From Clostridium porci (GTDB lineage: Bacteria > Bacillota > Clostridia > Lachnospirales > Lachnospiraceae): 64,000 bases of DNA. Shown here one piece after another: positions 1 through 8,190 of this stretch. How positions within the stretch are numbered: the first letter of the stretch is position 1; every line of letters starts with the position of its first letter. The stretch covers positions 186,001 to 250,000 of the forward strand of contig NZ_VUMD01000002.1 in assembly GCF_009696375.1 (NCBI RefSeq), in the 5' to 3' direction. The notes under the pieces are model-generated. The model was not told the origin of the DNA and ran no database searches. It worked only from the letters and a program-made list of their open reading frames with translations. Made by a program: the position numbers and the translations under genes.

Positions 1-1
1 T

Positions 2-1672
2 TTTGCCTTTATTGATGAGGTTTACAAAATTGATAACAGTTTTATCATTGATCCGGAAACATCTGGCGAAAACGAACGTGATACCGCGTACCGTTTAGCA
101 TTGGAATTTATTTGTAATTTGACAAGCGATATGCTATTAGCTGGTCCATATATGGCACTTCCCCGACCCAGTACACAGCAACATAAATCGTTTAATAATT
201 TTGCGGAAGATAATGGGTTTTCTTTTTTACGTTACAATCAATTTGAAATTGTTTCAAAGGAATACACAACAGTAAAAGGTAAACGTCAATATCATATAGA
301 TGAAATCCCAGTAGAAATTGGTTCTATAAGTAAAGGGCAGAAAATTGCCAATATAATTAAATCGTTAAGCACGCCTAAAGAAAATACGATTATTTATTGT
401 GGCAGAAGAGCCGATACAGAAATGTATGCCAGAACTTTATTAAGGGATCAAATGCTGATTTCTTCTTTTCAAGAAACTTGTTCAGGGATAGAAAGTTCTA
501 CTTATGAAATATTTTTAAATCATTTGGAACACACATTTGGCAATGATTGGATTGTATTAAAAGCATTGAAAGGCCGGATAGGTATCCATCACAGCCTTAT
601 CCCCAAATACATCCAAAAAGAAATTATAAATTTATTTAATGAGGGGACATTACTATGCCTCTTTTCGACTACGACTATCACTGAAGGCGTAAACACTTCA
701 GCAAAAAACATAATTATTACATCAAACAAAAAGGGCATAAAACCTCTACGGCAATTTGATGCTAAAAATATAGCTGGTCGTGCGGGTAGGTTTTACCAAC
801 ACTATTCTGGAAGAGTTATAGATTTAAATAATAATTTTGAGGAAATTGTGAATGGACAACCTGAAATACTGGAACATAAAAACTATGATATAACTTTCCC
901 GAAAACGGATGTTGATTACCAGATAACAAAAGATAAATATTTATCTGAAGTTGAACGCCAAGATAAAGAAGATATCCAAGCTCAGATTATTGCATCTGAA
1001 ATCCCATCAGATGTATTTGATTGTTTCCGGGTTGTTGGACCAAAAGATAAATTAACACTATACGGTTATATTTCAAGTGTGCCATGGTGGACTATTGAAG
1101 ATATTAAACGTGTTTCAATAACATTGGCAGGCAGCAATGCACACCGACTATATTGGCCCGGATTTCAAGCCATTATGGATATTATCTTGCCCGTTGTACG
1201 CGAAGAAAAACTTAAACAACTTATTGCAATACGAGTGGGACAGAATCAGTACTCATTGATAACAAGTCTATTGAGTTCATATCTTTCAGGTGGTTTTCTT
1301 TCAATGGTACAATATTATGTTGGGCGGAAAGATAATCCAAAAACAAAGGATGAAGCAATGCGGCAAGTAGCTGACTTCGTTTACAATGTCTTTAAGTATC
1401 ATTTAGTAAAATATCTCGGCCTTTTTGATGTATTCTTCCGATATCAAATTTCAAAGTCAGAGAATATCGCTATGGAAGATGTGGCTGGATTGGGGTTACT
1501 TCTTCAAAAACTTGAATACAATGCCCTTTCTCCCAATGCACGTAAAGTAAGTGATTATGGAGTTCCGTTTAAACTGATAGACTGTTATGATAGTAAAACG
1601 CCGTATGATAAAGGTCAATTTGATGCTTATGAACAGCATATTGATCAAGAGATAAACAGATTATTCCAGTAA
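2..1672 (+). CDS. SF2 (Ski2-like) helicase, C-terminal part, cut by window edge
   Basis: The reading frame is open from base 2, so the N-terminus lies outside the window and about 556 residues remain. The first residues carry a Walker B-type box, DEVY (an odd DExY instead of DExH), within FAFIDEVYKID. A helicase C domain follows, with a motif VI-like IAGRAGR about 255 residues on. This layout fits Ski2-like superfamily 2 helicases that move along nucleic acid using ATP. After the motor there is a long C-terminal part I cannot name. Such helicases are common in phage-defence loci (for example Hachiman HamB / AbpB), but no partner gene is visible here, so that role is only inference. The gene is clearly AT-rich compared with the chromosome right of 10 kb, which fits cargo of a mobile element. 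Helicase identity is fairly sure, biological role is not. Confidence 0.7.
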   Translation, partial: FAFIDEVYKIDNSFIIDPETSGENERDTAYRLALEFICNLTSDMLLAGPYMALPRPSTQQHKSFNNFAEDNGFSFLRYNQFEIVSKEYTTVKGKRQYHIDEIPVEIGSISKGQKIANIIKSLSTPKENTIIYCGRRADTEMYARTLLRDQMLISSFQETCSGIESSTYEIFLNHLEHTFGNDWIVLKALKGRIGIHHSLIPKYIQKEIINLFNEGTLLCLFSTTTITEGVNTSAKNIIITSNKKGIKPLRQFDAKNIAGRAGRFYQHYSGRVIDLNNNFEEIVNGQPEILEHKNYDITFPKTDVDYQITKDKYLSEVERQDKEDIQAQIIASEIPSDVFDCFRVVGPKDKLTLYGYISSVPWWTIEDIKRVSITLAGSNAHRLYWPGFQAIMDIILPVVREEKLKQLIAIRVGQNQYSLITSLLSSYLSGGFLSMVQYYVGRKDNPKTKDEAMRQVADFVYNVFKYHLVKYLGLFDVFFRYQISKSENIAMEDVAGLGLLLQKLEYNALSPNARKVSDYGVPFKLIDCYDSKTPYDKGQFDAYEQHIDQEINRLFQ

Positions 1673-2100
1673 TAGCCAATATACCCACTGCCACTCTTGA
1701 AACCGTCCAGCTTTTTGCCCATCCCCATCTGCAAAAACCTGCCCGTTTTCCTGCCGGGCAAAGCGAGCGTTTCCATCCGGCGAAACCCTCATTTTACCCG
1801 GCAGCCGTGACAGCAGGTATAACACACTACACTTTGCAAGCAAAGTCGTGTGCCAAAGGGGTACCCTTTGGAAACCCTATTTTGTCGGAGTGTGTAGCCA
1901 CACTTCTTCCAAAATGCAAAATAAGCGGTTGCAATTTGCTGTAAGACCGCAGCCGGATTGACCGCTTATTATGTTGTAGCCCTCCTTGTTTTTCCTATCC
2001 GTTTTACGAGTATATTTCTTAAAAATATGCTTAATGCGGGTTGAAAGAAAACCGTAAAAGTGATATACTAAGCATAGAGGAAACAAGGAGGTTACAGCCC
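1673..2100. other. Non-coding stretch with clustered inverted repeats; possible oriT
   Basis: No credible gene is seen. The stretch holds four inverted repeats within 140 bases: ACTTTG-CAAG-CAAAGT (1831-1846), CCAAAGGG-GTA-CCCTTTGG (1853-1871), AGTGTG-TAGC-CACACT (1889-1904) and a 10-bp perfect pair AATAAGCGGT / ACCGCTTATT (1920-1929 and 1961-1970). Dense short dyads of this kind are typical of transfer origins or of regulatory leaders in Firmicute conjugative elements. No relaxase gene lies beside it in the window, so the oriT reading is only a suggestion. The promoter of the downstream regulator should be at its right end. Confidence 0.4.
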
Positions 2101-2457
2101 ATGAAAGAATTAGGAGAACGCCTGCGGAGATTGCGGGAAAGCGTGAAGCTGTCGCAGGTAAAGATGGCGGAACTTTTGGGAGTGAAGCAGTCCAGTATCA
2201 ACCGCTATGAGCAAGGGCAGTCGGCGCCCTCTTTGGAAACGCTTGTAAGGTATGCGGATTATTTTGATGTATCATTGGATTACCTGCTTGCCCGGACAGA
2301 CAATCCGCAAGGCAAGCTATATGAACACCGTCCGAAGATTGCGCCAGGGAGTGAGGAAATGAAACAGTTTATTGAAATGTGTTTTGACCCGCAATCTCCG
2401 CTGAATGAAAAATTAAAACAGACGCTTCTTGAAATGATGGAGGTGGAGAGAAAATGA
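2101..2457 (+). CDS. XRE-family helix-turn-helix regulator
   Basis: This is a 118-residue protein. Residues about 4-60 form a Cro/C1-type HTH (LRRLRESVKLSQVKMAELLG ... INRYEQGQSAPSLETL), followed by a short acidic tail. The start at 2101 is chosen because AAGGAGG stands about 10 bases upstream; an in-frame ATG at 2041 has no good site. The stop overlaps the start of the serine recombinase by ATGA, so the two are co-transcribed and probably translationally coupled. In related Firmicute elements such a gene controls excision or transfer, which is inferred here. It acts in the cytoplasm on element promoters. Confidence 0.85.
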   Translation: MKELGERLRRLRESVKLSQVKMAELLGVKQSSINRYEQGQSAPSLETLVRYADYFDVSLDYLLARTDNPQGKLYEHRPKIAPGSEEMKQFIEMCFDPQSPLNEKLKQTLLEMMEVERK

Positions 2458-3917
2458 AAGGTGTGATTTATGCCCGTTATTCTTCTGACAACCAACGAGA
2501 AGAAAGTATTGAGGGACAGTTGCGGGAATGTAAGGAGTATGCAGAGCGCAACGATATAACAATTTTAGGGACTTATATTGACCGGGCATTGTCAGCAAAA
2601 ACAGATAACCGCCCCGAATTTCAGCACATGATTAAAGACAGCGCAAAGGGCTTGTTTGATGTTGTACTTGTATGGAAATTAGACCGCTTTGCCCGGAACC
2701 GTTACGACAGCGCACGATATAAAAACCATTTGAAAAAGAACGGTGTGAAAGTCATTTCCGCAAGGGAAAATATCTCCGAGGGCAGCGAGGGAATTATTCT
2801 GGAAGCCATGTTGGAGGGGTATGCGGAATACTATTCTGCGGAGCTTTCTGAAAAGGTTATTCGGGGACTGACCGACAATGCGCTGAAATGTAAGTACAAC
2901 GGCGGTACTGTTCCGATGGGATATTATATTGACGAACAACAGTATTATCAAATCGACCCCAAGACTGCCCCGGTGGTGCTGGAAATGTTTACAAAGTATA
3001 GCGAGGGAGCAACCATGCAGGAACTTGTCAATCTATTAAATGACAGAGGTATGCGTTCCATTCGTGGCGGGAAAATCACGCTGAATATTATGAACCATCT
3101 TTTGAAGAACCGCCGCTATATGGGCGAGTACAGTTATCGTGATGTAGTCAAGGAGGACGGTATTCCGGCGATTGTCCCGAAAGAATTATTTGAACGGGTA
3201 CAGGAACGGCTGGCGAAGAACAAAAAGGCTCCCGCCCGTCACAAATCCGAGGACGATTACCTTTTGACAACGAAGCTGTACTGTGGGAAATGCGGCTCCT
3301 TTATGGTGGGAGAAAGCGGCACAAGCCATACGATGAAAGTACACCGTTATTATCGCTGTGTGAATACCAAGAAAAAGAAGCTCTGCGACAAGAAAGCGGT
3401 CAAGAAAGACTGGATTGAAGATTTGGTTGTCAACTATACCATGAAAGCAATTATGAATGATGAAGTCATGGAACGGCTGATTGATACGCTGATGGAATTG
3501 CAGAAGAAAGAAAGCACCGACCTGCCCCTTTTGAAAAAGCAGCTTGCAGAAACGGAAAAAGGTATTAATAATATGCTCAACGCCATTCAAGCGGGGATTT
3601 TTACCCCATCCACCAAGCAAAGACTGGACGAGTTGGAGGAAACTAAAAGTCAGCTTGAAGTCAGCATTTTGCAGGAGGAAATGCACAAGCCCCTGCTTAC
3701 AAGAGAACAGATAGCATTTTTCATTTACCGTTTCCGCAAACTTGATGTGACAAAGCGGGAACAACGGCAAAGACTGATTGACAGTTTTGTAAATGCGGTG
3801 TATCTTTATGAGGACAAGATAATCCTTACTTTCAACTATAAGGACGGTTCTAAGACTATCACGTTGGCGGAGATTGAGGGTTCGGATTTATCCGTACTCG
3901 GTGCATTGACTGGATAG
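2454..3917 (+). CDS. Large serine recombinase (site-specific integrase)
   Basis: The 487-residue protein starts with a resolvase/invertase catalytic domain (residues 1-150; YARYSSDNQ with the nucleophile serine near residue 10, then the ...KLDRFARNRYD arginine motif). A Recombinase domain, a zinc beta-ribbon (CGKCGSFM ... C ... C near 270-310) and a coiled-coil region (about 345-400) follow. This is the normal build and length for large serine integrases that insert and excise ICEs, transposons and phages between attP and attB. The start overlaps the upstream regulator by 4 bases. A strong terminator follows at once, so the gene should sit at the end of its element. The motifs look intact and the enzyme is probably active. 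Confidence 0.93.
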   Translation: MKGVIYARYSSDNQREESIEGQLRECKEYAERNDITILGTYIDRALSAKTDNRPEFQHMIKDSAKGLFDVVLVWKLDRFARNRYDSARYKNHLKKNGVKVISARENISEGSEGIILEAMLEGYAEYYSAELSEKVIRGLTDNALKCKYNGGTVPMGYYIDEQQYYQIDPKTAPVVLEMFTKYSEGATMQELVNLLNDRGMRSIRGGKITLNIMNHLLKNRRYMGEYSYRDVVKEDGIPAIVPKELFERVQERLAKNKKAPARHKSEDDYLLTTKLYCGKCGSFMVGESGTSHTMKVHRYYRCVNTKKKKLCDKKAVKKDWIEDLVVNYTMKAIMNDEVMERLIDTLMELQKKESTDLPLLKKQLAETEKGINNMLNAIQAGIFTPSTKQRLDELEETKSQLEVSILQEEMHKPLLTREQIAFFIYRFRKLDVTKREQRQRLIDSFVNAVYLYEDKIILTFNYKDGSKTITLAEIEGSDLSVLGALTG

Positions 3918-3958
3918 TCCGAAAACCTTATATAATAAGGCTTTTCGGACTTTCTTTT
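3914..3958 (+). terminator. Intrinsic terminator of the serine recombinase operon
   Basis: The hairpin has a 5' arm beginning AGTCCGAAAACCTTAT, a tiny loop and an arm ATAAGGCTTTTCGGACT with one bulged base. A run of T follows. It overlaps the stop codon of the recombinase. Confidence 0.85.
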
Positions 3959-3970
3959 TTGTTTTAGTCT

Positions 3971-4030
3971 TTGGGAACAAATCCATTTTGTTCCCAAAAA
4001 ACAGAATTCTGGGAACACTTTTGGGAACAA
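3971..4030. repeat. Left-end cluster of TTGGGAACAA repeats (likely integrase arm or att sites)
   Basis: TTGGGAACAA occurs at 3971-3980 and 4021-4030 in direct orientation and at 3989-3998 inverted. A partial copy TGGGAACAC lies near 4010-4018. The same 10-mer reappears in tandem at the other end of the element (9708-9740). Repeats shared by both ends and lying next to a tyrosine integrase gene are what arm-type integrase binding sites look like. That function is inferred, but the repeat itself is plain in the sequence. Confidence 0.75.
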
Positions 4031-4034
4031 CTTG

Positions 4035-5312
4035 TTAGGCTAAAGCCTTTTCAAGCATATCTTCCGTCTGTGTTTTATTATATCTGTTGTAACAATAATT
4101 CCTAAGTGTAGTTTTCTCATTCTCATGTCCGGCGATACGTCTGACCTCATCAATATTGATTCCATCGTCCAGTAATTTTGAAACAAATGTTTTACGAAGC
4201 TTGTGTTGACTTTTAGGAATTGTCTTCATTTTATCACATATGCGGTACAGCTTCTTTTCTACCGCTTCGTATCCCATATGGAAATCCTCATAAAATTCAG
4301 ACTGAAAAATAAATTCACCTGTAAGGTTATGTAGCTTATTATATTCGTTCAATTCATTCAATAATTCCCTGGCATTATGAACCAGATAAATTTTCCTTTT
4401 TCCTGCTTTTGTTTTAGTTCTCTCTACCAGATGTGGAATCTTTTTTGTCGGTTTACCGTTTTTATCAAACTCAAAATCAAAAACATACTGACGGTTTATA
4501 CTTAAATAAGTTCCGCTCTTTGATAAGTCGGAATATTTTAATCCTAGTAGTTCTGCCCGTCTTAATCCGGTTTTTAGCATAAAGCATATTGCAATGCCTG
4601 TTGCTGTTCCATCATGTGCCAAATTCCAAAGTTCCTCTATTTCATCAACAAAGAATACCTGTGTTTCTGGTTCTTCTTTTTCTTCTTGTATGAACTTCTT
4701 TTTGCTAATAAGATTTTTGCTATATGGATTAGCTTTAATATAACCTTGTTCAGTGGCATATTCTAAAATCTGCCGTACTGGTGAGGTAGCGTTATAATAT
4801 TGGTGTACATTAAAATTATATTTATCATTTAAAGCATTTACCCATTCTTTCAGTTCTAAGCTTGTAATACTTCCTAGCGGTTTCTCAATTAAATCATGGG
4901 ATAATTCTTCTTCCAGGCAGTATTTTTTCCAATCGTACCATAGACGAGTTGGATTTGAGCTTCTACCATCTAGTTGCTTTTCCCTGCTCCATTTAGAATA
5001 AAGACTTTTCAAAGTTAAGACTTTTTGTATGGCTTTAACTGGTATAATCGCTTCTTCTTTAAAATACCATGCTGCAAGTTTGTCAAGCAAATCTTCGTAG
5101 GTGGGAGCTATCAGTTTATGTCGGCCTTCTTTTTTAGTCATATCATCAACATATGTTGCATACCGTCCATCTTTCAAAGTACTGATTTTTCTATTATGCT
5201 TTTTTAATGCTTTTGTTCTATTATCCATAATTGTATCTTTTATCTTACGGATAATGTTATCATTTACTCCATTTATTAAATTGCCAATGTCCATTTCTGA
5301 CTTATCTAACAT
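4035..5312 (-). CDS. Tyrosine recombinase / phage-type integrase
   Basis: The protein has about 425 residues: an N-terminal arm-type region, a SAM-like core-binding domain (about 100-200) and a C-terminal catalytic domain. The catalytic set is visible in order: Arg in GLRRAELLGL, His-Arg in QHKLRKTF, a second His in AGHENEKTT, and the nucleophile Tyr in the nearby RNYCYN. It should catalyse integration and excision of the AT-rich element spanning about 3970-9740. The longest frame begins at a TTG at 5333; I prefer the ATG at 5312 because AGGAG lies about 11 bases before it, while the ATG at 5321 is too close to that site. Its 3' end faces the left-end repeat cluster. All catalytic residues are present. 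Confidence 0.92.
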   Translation of the reverse strand: MLDKSEMDIGNLINGVNDNIIRKIKDTIMDNRTKALKKHNRKISTLKDGRYATYVDDMTKKEGRHKLIAPTYEDLLDKLAAWYFKEEAIIPVKAIQKVLTLKSLYSKWSREKQLDGRSSNPTRLWYDWKKYCLEEELSHDLIEKPLGSITSLELKEWVNALNDKYNFNVHQYYNATSPVRQILEYATEQGYIKANPYSKNLISKKKFIQEEKEEPETQVFFVDEIEELWNLAHDGTATGIAICFMLKTGLRRAELLGLKYSDLSKSGTYLSINRQYVFDFEFDKNGKPTKKIPHLVERTKTKAGKRKIYLVHNARELLNELNEYNKLHNLTGEFIFQSEFYEDFHMGYEAVEKKLYRICDKMKTIPKSQHKLRKTFVSKLLDDGINIDEVRRIAGHENEKTTLRNYCYNRYNKTQTEDMLEKALA

Positions 5313-5333
5313 TATTTCCATTTCTCCTGCCAA

Positions 5334-5697
5334 TCAATGTTACCCAACCTCTAATGATTGGCTGTTATTTAAGTCACTTTAATTATAACATAGAAACAAA
5401 GTGAAAAACAGTCTTGTCATTTCTGGTCGGTTGAGTAAAATTTCTTTTTGATTACTTTTTATAGTGGTGTGATGCTATAAATGCGGCCGCGGACGGAGGA
5501 GGAGCATCGCCGTGGTGCCTCTCCGTCTCGTGGATATAATGTAGTGAAAATTGGAAAATGGAACTAAAATAATTAATTTATTTTATAGGGACGGAATATC
5601 CCACTAGGAGTTATGAATAAGCATGGCTACCCTCCGGAGGACGAACGTTAGGGACATTGTCCCTTTAATAAGATGATGGCAATGAGGAGGGCTGGAT
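5334..5697 (+). other. Non-coding leader before the relaxase; candidate oriT
   Basis: No gene is seen in these 364 bases. Visible structure includes a hairpin GACGGAG (5492-5498) / CTCCGTC (5521-5527), a TATAAT box at 5535-5540, a palindrome-like AGGGACATTGTCCCT (5650-5664) and CCTCCGGAGG around 5633. MobV relaxases nick an oriT just upstream of their own gene, so the transfer origin probably lies here. I could not match a known nick site. The ribosome binding site GAGGAGG ends the stretch. Confidence 0.5.
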
Positions 5698-6657
5698 ATG
5701 GGTAACCAAATAATTAGAGTGGCTAGATATACTAGCGGAAGCATAAATAGCATTGGACGTGAAGAATACAGACATAAATATAATCATAAGAATACGAGCA
5801 TAGACGAGGCCAGAAGCCGTCTTAATATTACTTTAGGTAATAAAGATAGAAAGACCTTATATCAGCTCTGGAAAACGCATATAGAACATTATGGATTAAA
5901 TTATGCAGGAAAGAAAAATCAAATTGCCATGGAACAGATTGTTATAACTGCCTCACCAGATTTTTTTAAGCAGCTAGGATGGGATAAAATTGTTGCCAGG
6001 GAATGGGACAAAACAGATATTCCAAAAGAAATTTGTCAGTATTTTAATGATTCGCTGAAATTCGTAAAAGAGTACATAGGAAAAGAAAATCTGCTTTCTG
6101 CAACGCTTCATTTCGACGAAGAGACACCACATCTCCATGTTGATTATATTCCAGTTATTTGCGGTAAAAGGAAACGCAAGGACGTATACTTAAAGGACGA
6201 ACAAGGACGCTGTATTCGGAATGAAAGAGGCCATGCTATAAGGGCAAAAGGTTCAGATGGCAAAACACTTTATGAATATGTTGATGAGCCGTCAAGTATT
6301 AACAGAAGCCAATTCTGGGCAGAGCGTGGAGGAAGACAGTCATACAGACAGATGCAGGATTTATTTCATGAGCAAGTGGCAAGTAAATATGGTTTAGAAC
6401 GTGGCAATCGTGGTACGGACAGAAAACATGAAGAACAGTCCATATATAAGGCCAAATTATTAAAAAAACAGATTGAACAGAAACAGGAGGCAATATTAAC
6501 GTTGGGCAGATTAGAAAATCAAACAGTTGATGAATTAGCAAAGGTTTTACAAAAAAGTCCGCATGTTCTTGGGCGGATTAATCAATCAATTAAAATAGCC
6601 ATGGGAGAGAAACCACCAAATCAGATTATTACAGTGAACCGGGAACGTGGCAGATAA
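5698..6657 (+). CDS. MobV-family relaxase (Pre/Mob plasmid recombination protein)
   Basis: The 319-residue protein has the MobV hallmarks: an N-terminal domain with VARYTSGSI...IGREEYRHKY and the metal-binding HUH-like motif HFDEETPHLHVDYIPV near residues 140-155. The C-terminal third is charged and helical. Relaxases of this family nick oriT and lead the strand into a recipient using a helper conjugation system. With Rep and an integrase it makes the element a mobilizable genomic island. The start at 5698 has a good GAGGAGG site. At 319 residues it is shorter than many Mob proteins of this family (about 400-500), but the catalytic part appears complete. It lies 18 bases before the next gene, in the same operon. 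Confidence 0.9.
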   Translation: MGNQIIRVARYTSGSINSIGREEYRHKYNHKNTSIDEARSRLNITLGNKDRKTLYQLWKTHIEHYGLNYAGKKNQIAMEQIVITASPDFFKQLGWDKIVAREWDKTDIPKEICQYFNDSLKFVKEYIGKENLLSATLHFDEETPHLHVDYIPVICGKRKRKDVYLKDEQGRCIRNERGHAIRAKGSDGKTLYEYVDEPSSINRSQFWAERGGRQSYRQMQDLFHEQVASKYGLERGNRGTDRKHEEQSIYKAKLLKKQIEQKQEAILTLGRLENQTVDELAKVLQKSPHVLGRINQSIKIAMGEKPPNQIITVNRERGR

Positions 6658-6675
6658 ATAAAGGAGATTATATCA

Positions 6676-7068
6676 ATGACAATAAATGATGATGATTTGC
6701 AAATAATTATTGAACAAGTTTTAATGGACGAGCGAGAACAGATATATCTTGAATGGATAGACACAGAAGATATTATTATACCCTCTTTGACAATCAAGCA
6801 GCCTTGGCATAGGAAAAAGCCTATAGCTGTTATGGATTTAGAAGACTGGGAACAGTATAGGGCTAATGTAAAAGAGGTCTTACAGGCTTTGTATTATGCT
6901 TATATGCGTCTGAAGCTTTTTGAACAGGCTCAAAGAGATACAGCTATATCATTTGATGAATATATCAAGAAAGAAGTATTAGCATATGATTCAGAAGAAT
7001 TTGAACGGGTACGGGAACATTTTGAGACACAATGTATAGATTCAAGTGAAGCAGATATAGAATTGTAA
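6676..7068 (+). CDS. Hypothetical acidic protein downstream of the relaxase
   Basis: This 130-residue protein has no family I recognise. It is rich in Asp/Glu, predicted mostly helical, with no membrane segment or signal peptide. It has a clear AAAGGAG site and follows the relaxase by 18 bases, so it is probably co-transcribed with it. A role as relaxase accessory or element maintenance protein is possible from position only. Confidence 0.6.
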   Translation: MTINDDDLQIIIEQVLMDEREQIYLEWIDTEDIIIPSLTIKQPWHRKKPIAVMDLEDWEQYRANVKEVLQALYYAYMRLKLFEQAQRDTAISFDEYIKKEVLAYDSEEFERVREHFETQCIDSSEADIEL

Positions 7069-7072
7069 GTAT

Positions 7073-7093
7073 GGGCACCCTTTCAGAGTGCCC
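7073..7093. terminator. Short bidirectional hairpin between convergent element genes
   Basis: GGGCAC (7073-7078) pairs with GTGCCC (7088-7093). It sits exactly between the stop codons of the plus-strand gene ending at 7068 and the minus-strand gene ending at 7103. Only a weak T tract follows. Confidence 0.45.
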
Positions 7094-7102
7094 AAATTGT
7101 TA

Positions 7103-7507
7103 TTACATTACAAGATTAGCACCATCAAAGACCAGTGAAATGCAGGTTTTGCCATCTTCGGATTCAATTCCTACATGGTTTGCCAAATTAAACAGCATTT
7201 TTATAAGTCTGCTATTTTCTGCAATATCATATCCAATATCATTTTTAAGTGTGGCTATTATAACAGAATCATGGGCTTCCTCTATAATGAGAAGGGAGCA
7301 TGTTTTTTTTGCATATTCCTGCAATATTGGTAATATTGCGACTTTAATCCATTCTAAAGAATGTGTAGTTTGTTCCTGTACAGTCTTTTTTTTGAGCATA
7401 TCAATAAATTCAGATACCTCTTTTGCTTCGCCCTCTGATAAAGTTTCAATTTTTGCTTCCATTTCATTGATAAAGCCTATTTCATGCTGATAGTCATAAG
7501 TTTCCAT
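7103..7507 (-). CDS. Hypothetical protein of the mobilizable element
   Basis: This 134-residue protein has an acidic, helical N-terminal part (ETLSEGEAKEVSEFIDMLKKK) and a mixed C-terminal part ending in LVFDGANLVM. I do not recognise a family. The start at 7507 (ATG) has a GGAGG site 8 bases upstream; a TTG one codon earlier is less likely. A plus-strand frame of similar length overlaps it but has no ribosome binding site. It is transcribed divergently from the HTH gene at 7628 across an operator-like palindrome, so it is probably controlled by that regulator. Confidence 0.6.
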   Translation of the reverse strand: METYDYQHEIGFINEMEAKIETLSEGEAKEVSEFIDMLKKKTVQEQTTHSLEWIKVAILPILQEYAKKTCSLLIIEEAHDSVIIATLKNDIGYDIAENSRLIKMLFNLANHVGIESEDGKTCISLVFDGANLVM

Positions 7508-7539
7508 CAATTTCCTCCATTTATAAACTTTTTTGTAAG

Positions 7540-7571
7540 TACCTCACTATATTATACCTCACTATATAGTG
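7540..7571. promoter_or_regulatory. Operator-like repeats between divergent genes
   Basis: TACCTCACTATAT is repeated twice in direct orientation (7540-7552 and 7555-7567), and the second copy runs into a perfect palindrome CACTATATAGTG (7560-7571). On the minus strand a TATAAT -10 box for the 7103-7507 gene lies next to the palindrome, so a bound repressor would block that promoter. The HTH protein at 7628 is the natural candidate to bind here. Confidence 0.6.
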
Positions 7572-7627
7572 AATTACTAGATAGATATTTACTGGATATA
7601 ATGGAATCAATAAAGGGTGGTGAGGAT

Positions 7628-7837
7628 ATGGCACATTTGCATATGAGAATCAATGAACTTTTAGAAGAACGTGAAATCAGTAAAAATACAATATGTAAAG
7701 AACTGGATATACCACGTTCAAATTTTAACAGATATTGTCGTGACGAGTTTCAAAGAATCGATGCAAATTTAGTATGTAAATTGTGTGAATATTTTGATTG
7801 CAACTTAGGAGATTTAATTGAATTTGTAAAAGATTAA
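7628..7837 (+). CDS. Small XRE-type HTH regulator
   Basis: This 69-residue protein is little more than a helix-turn-helix of the Cro/C1 type: MRINELLEEREISKNTICKELDIPRSNFNRYC...LVCKLCEYFDCNLGDLIEF. Such proteins (YozG/Cro-like) repress early promoters of small mobile elements. The start at 7628 follows a GGTGAGGAT site. An operator-like palindrome lies about 60 bases upstream. It is followed by a small terminator. Confidence 0.8.
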   Translation: MAHLHMRINELLEEREISKNTICKELDIPRSNFNRYCRDEFQRIDANLVCKLCEYFDCNLGDLIEFVKD

Positions 7838-7840
7838 AGC

Positions 7841-7865
7841 AGGCTATTATAAGCCTCTTTTTTTG
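7841..7865 (+). terminator. Terminator after the small HTH gene
   Basis: AGGCT and AGCCT arms with a short AT loop (7841-7856) are followed by a run of T. Confidence 0.65.
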
Positions 7866-8190
7866 TTTACAGCTTTTTCGTTACTCTTTAGAATATGCAG
7901 TACACAACACCACAATTTTTTCTCAACAATAAGAAAGGTGATAAAACAAATGTTTTTATCATTATACAGGCGGTGGAGAGCTTGTCCCACCGCCAAAATC
8001 CATATTACACAGACTACACATTTTTACTCATGTAAAAGCAAGCATTTCAAAAAATAAGATATACTTATAATATTAATGAAAATATTTAATAAATAAAGAT
8101 ACTCAAAGTTAACTCAATAGCAAACGAGTCTCACATATTGTTGATGGAACATAAATATGTTCTATAAAATTTATGGAGGTAAAAAATATA
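7866..8190 (+). other. Non-coding region upstream of rep; candidate replication origin or leader
   Basis: No gene is visible. The stretch has a GC-rich hairpin GGCGGTGG (7969-7976) / CCACCGCC (7987-7994) in otherwise very AT-rich DNA, and a second dyad GATAAAA / TTTTATC at about 7940-7960. Shortly after the GC-rich hairpin comes CATATTAC (8001-8008), which resembles the TAATATTAC nick consensus of CRESS-type Rep origins. A double-strand origin here is plausible but unproven. Confidence 0.4.

Noticed and set aside
5460-5540. Group II intron-like GC-rich hairpin before the relaxase
   Set aside because: No maturase gene or domain V-type sequence is near; the hairpin fits an oriT or leader better.
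7071-7490. A 139-codon plus-strand frame opposite the hypothetical gene 7103-7507
   Set aside because: No ribosome binding site and begins inside a terminator hairpin; the minus-strand frame has a GGAGG site and a promoter-operator region.
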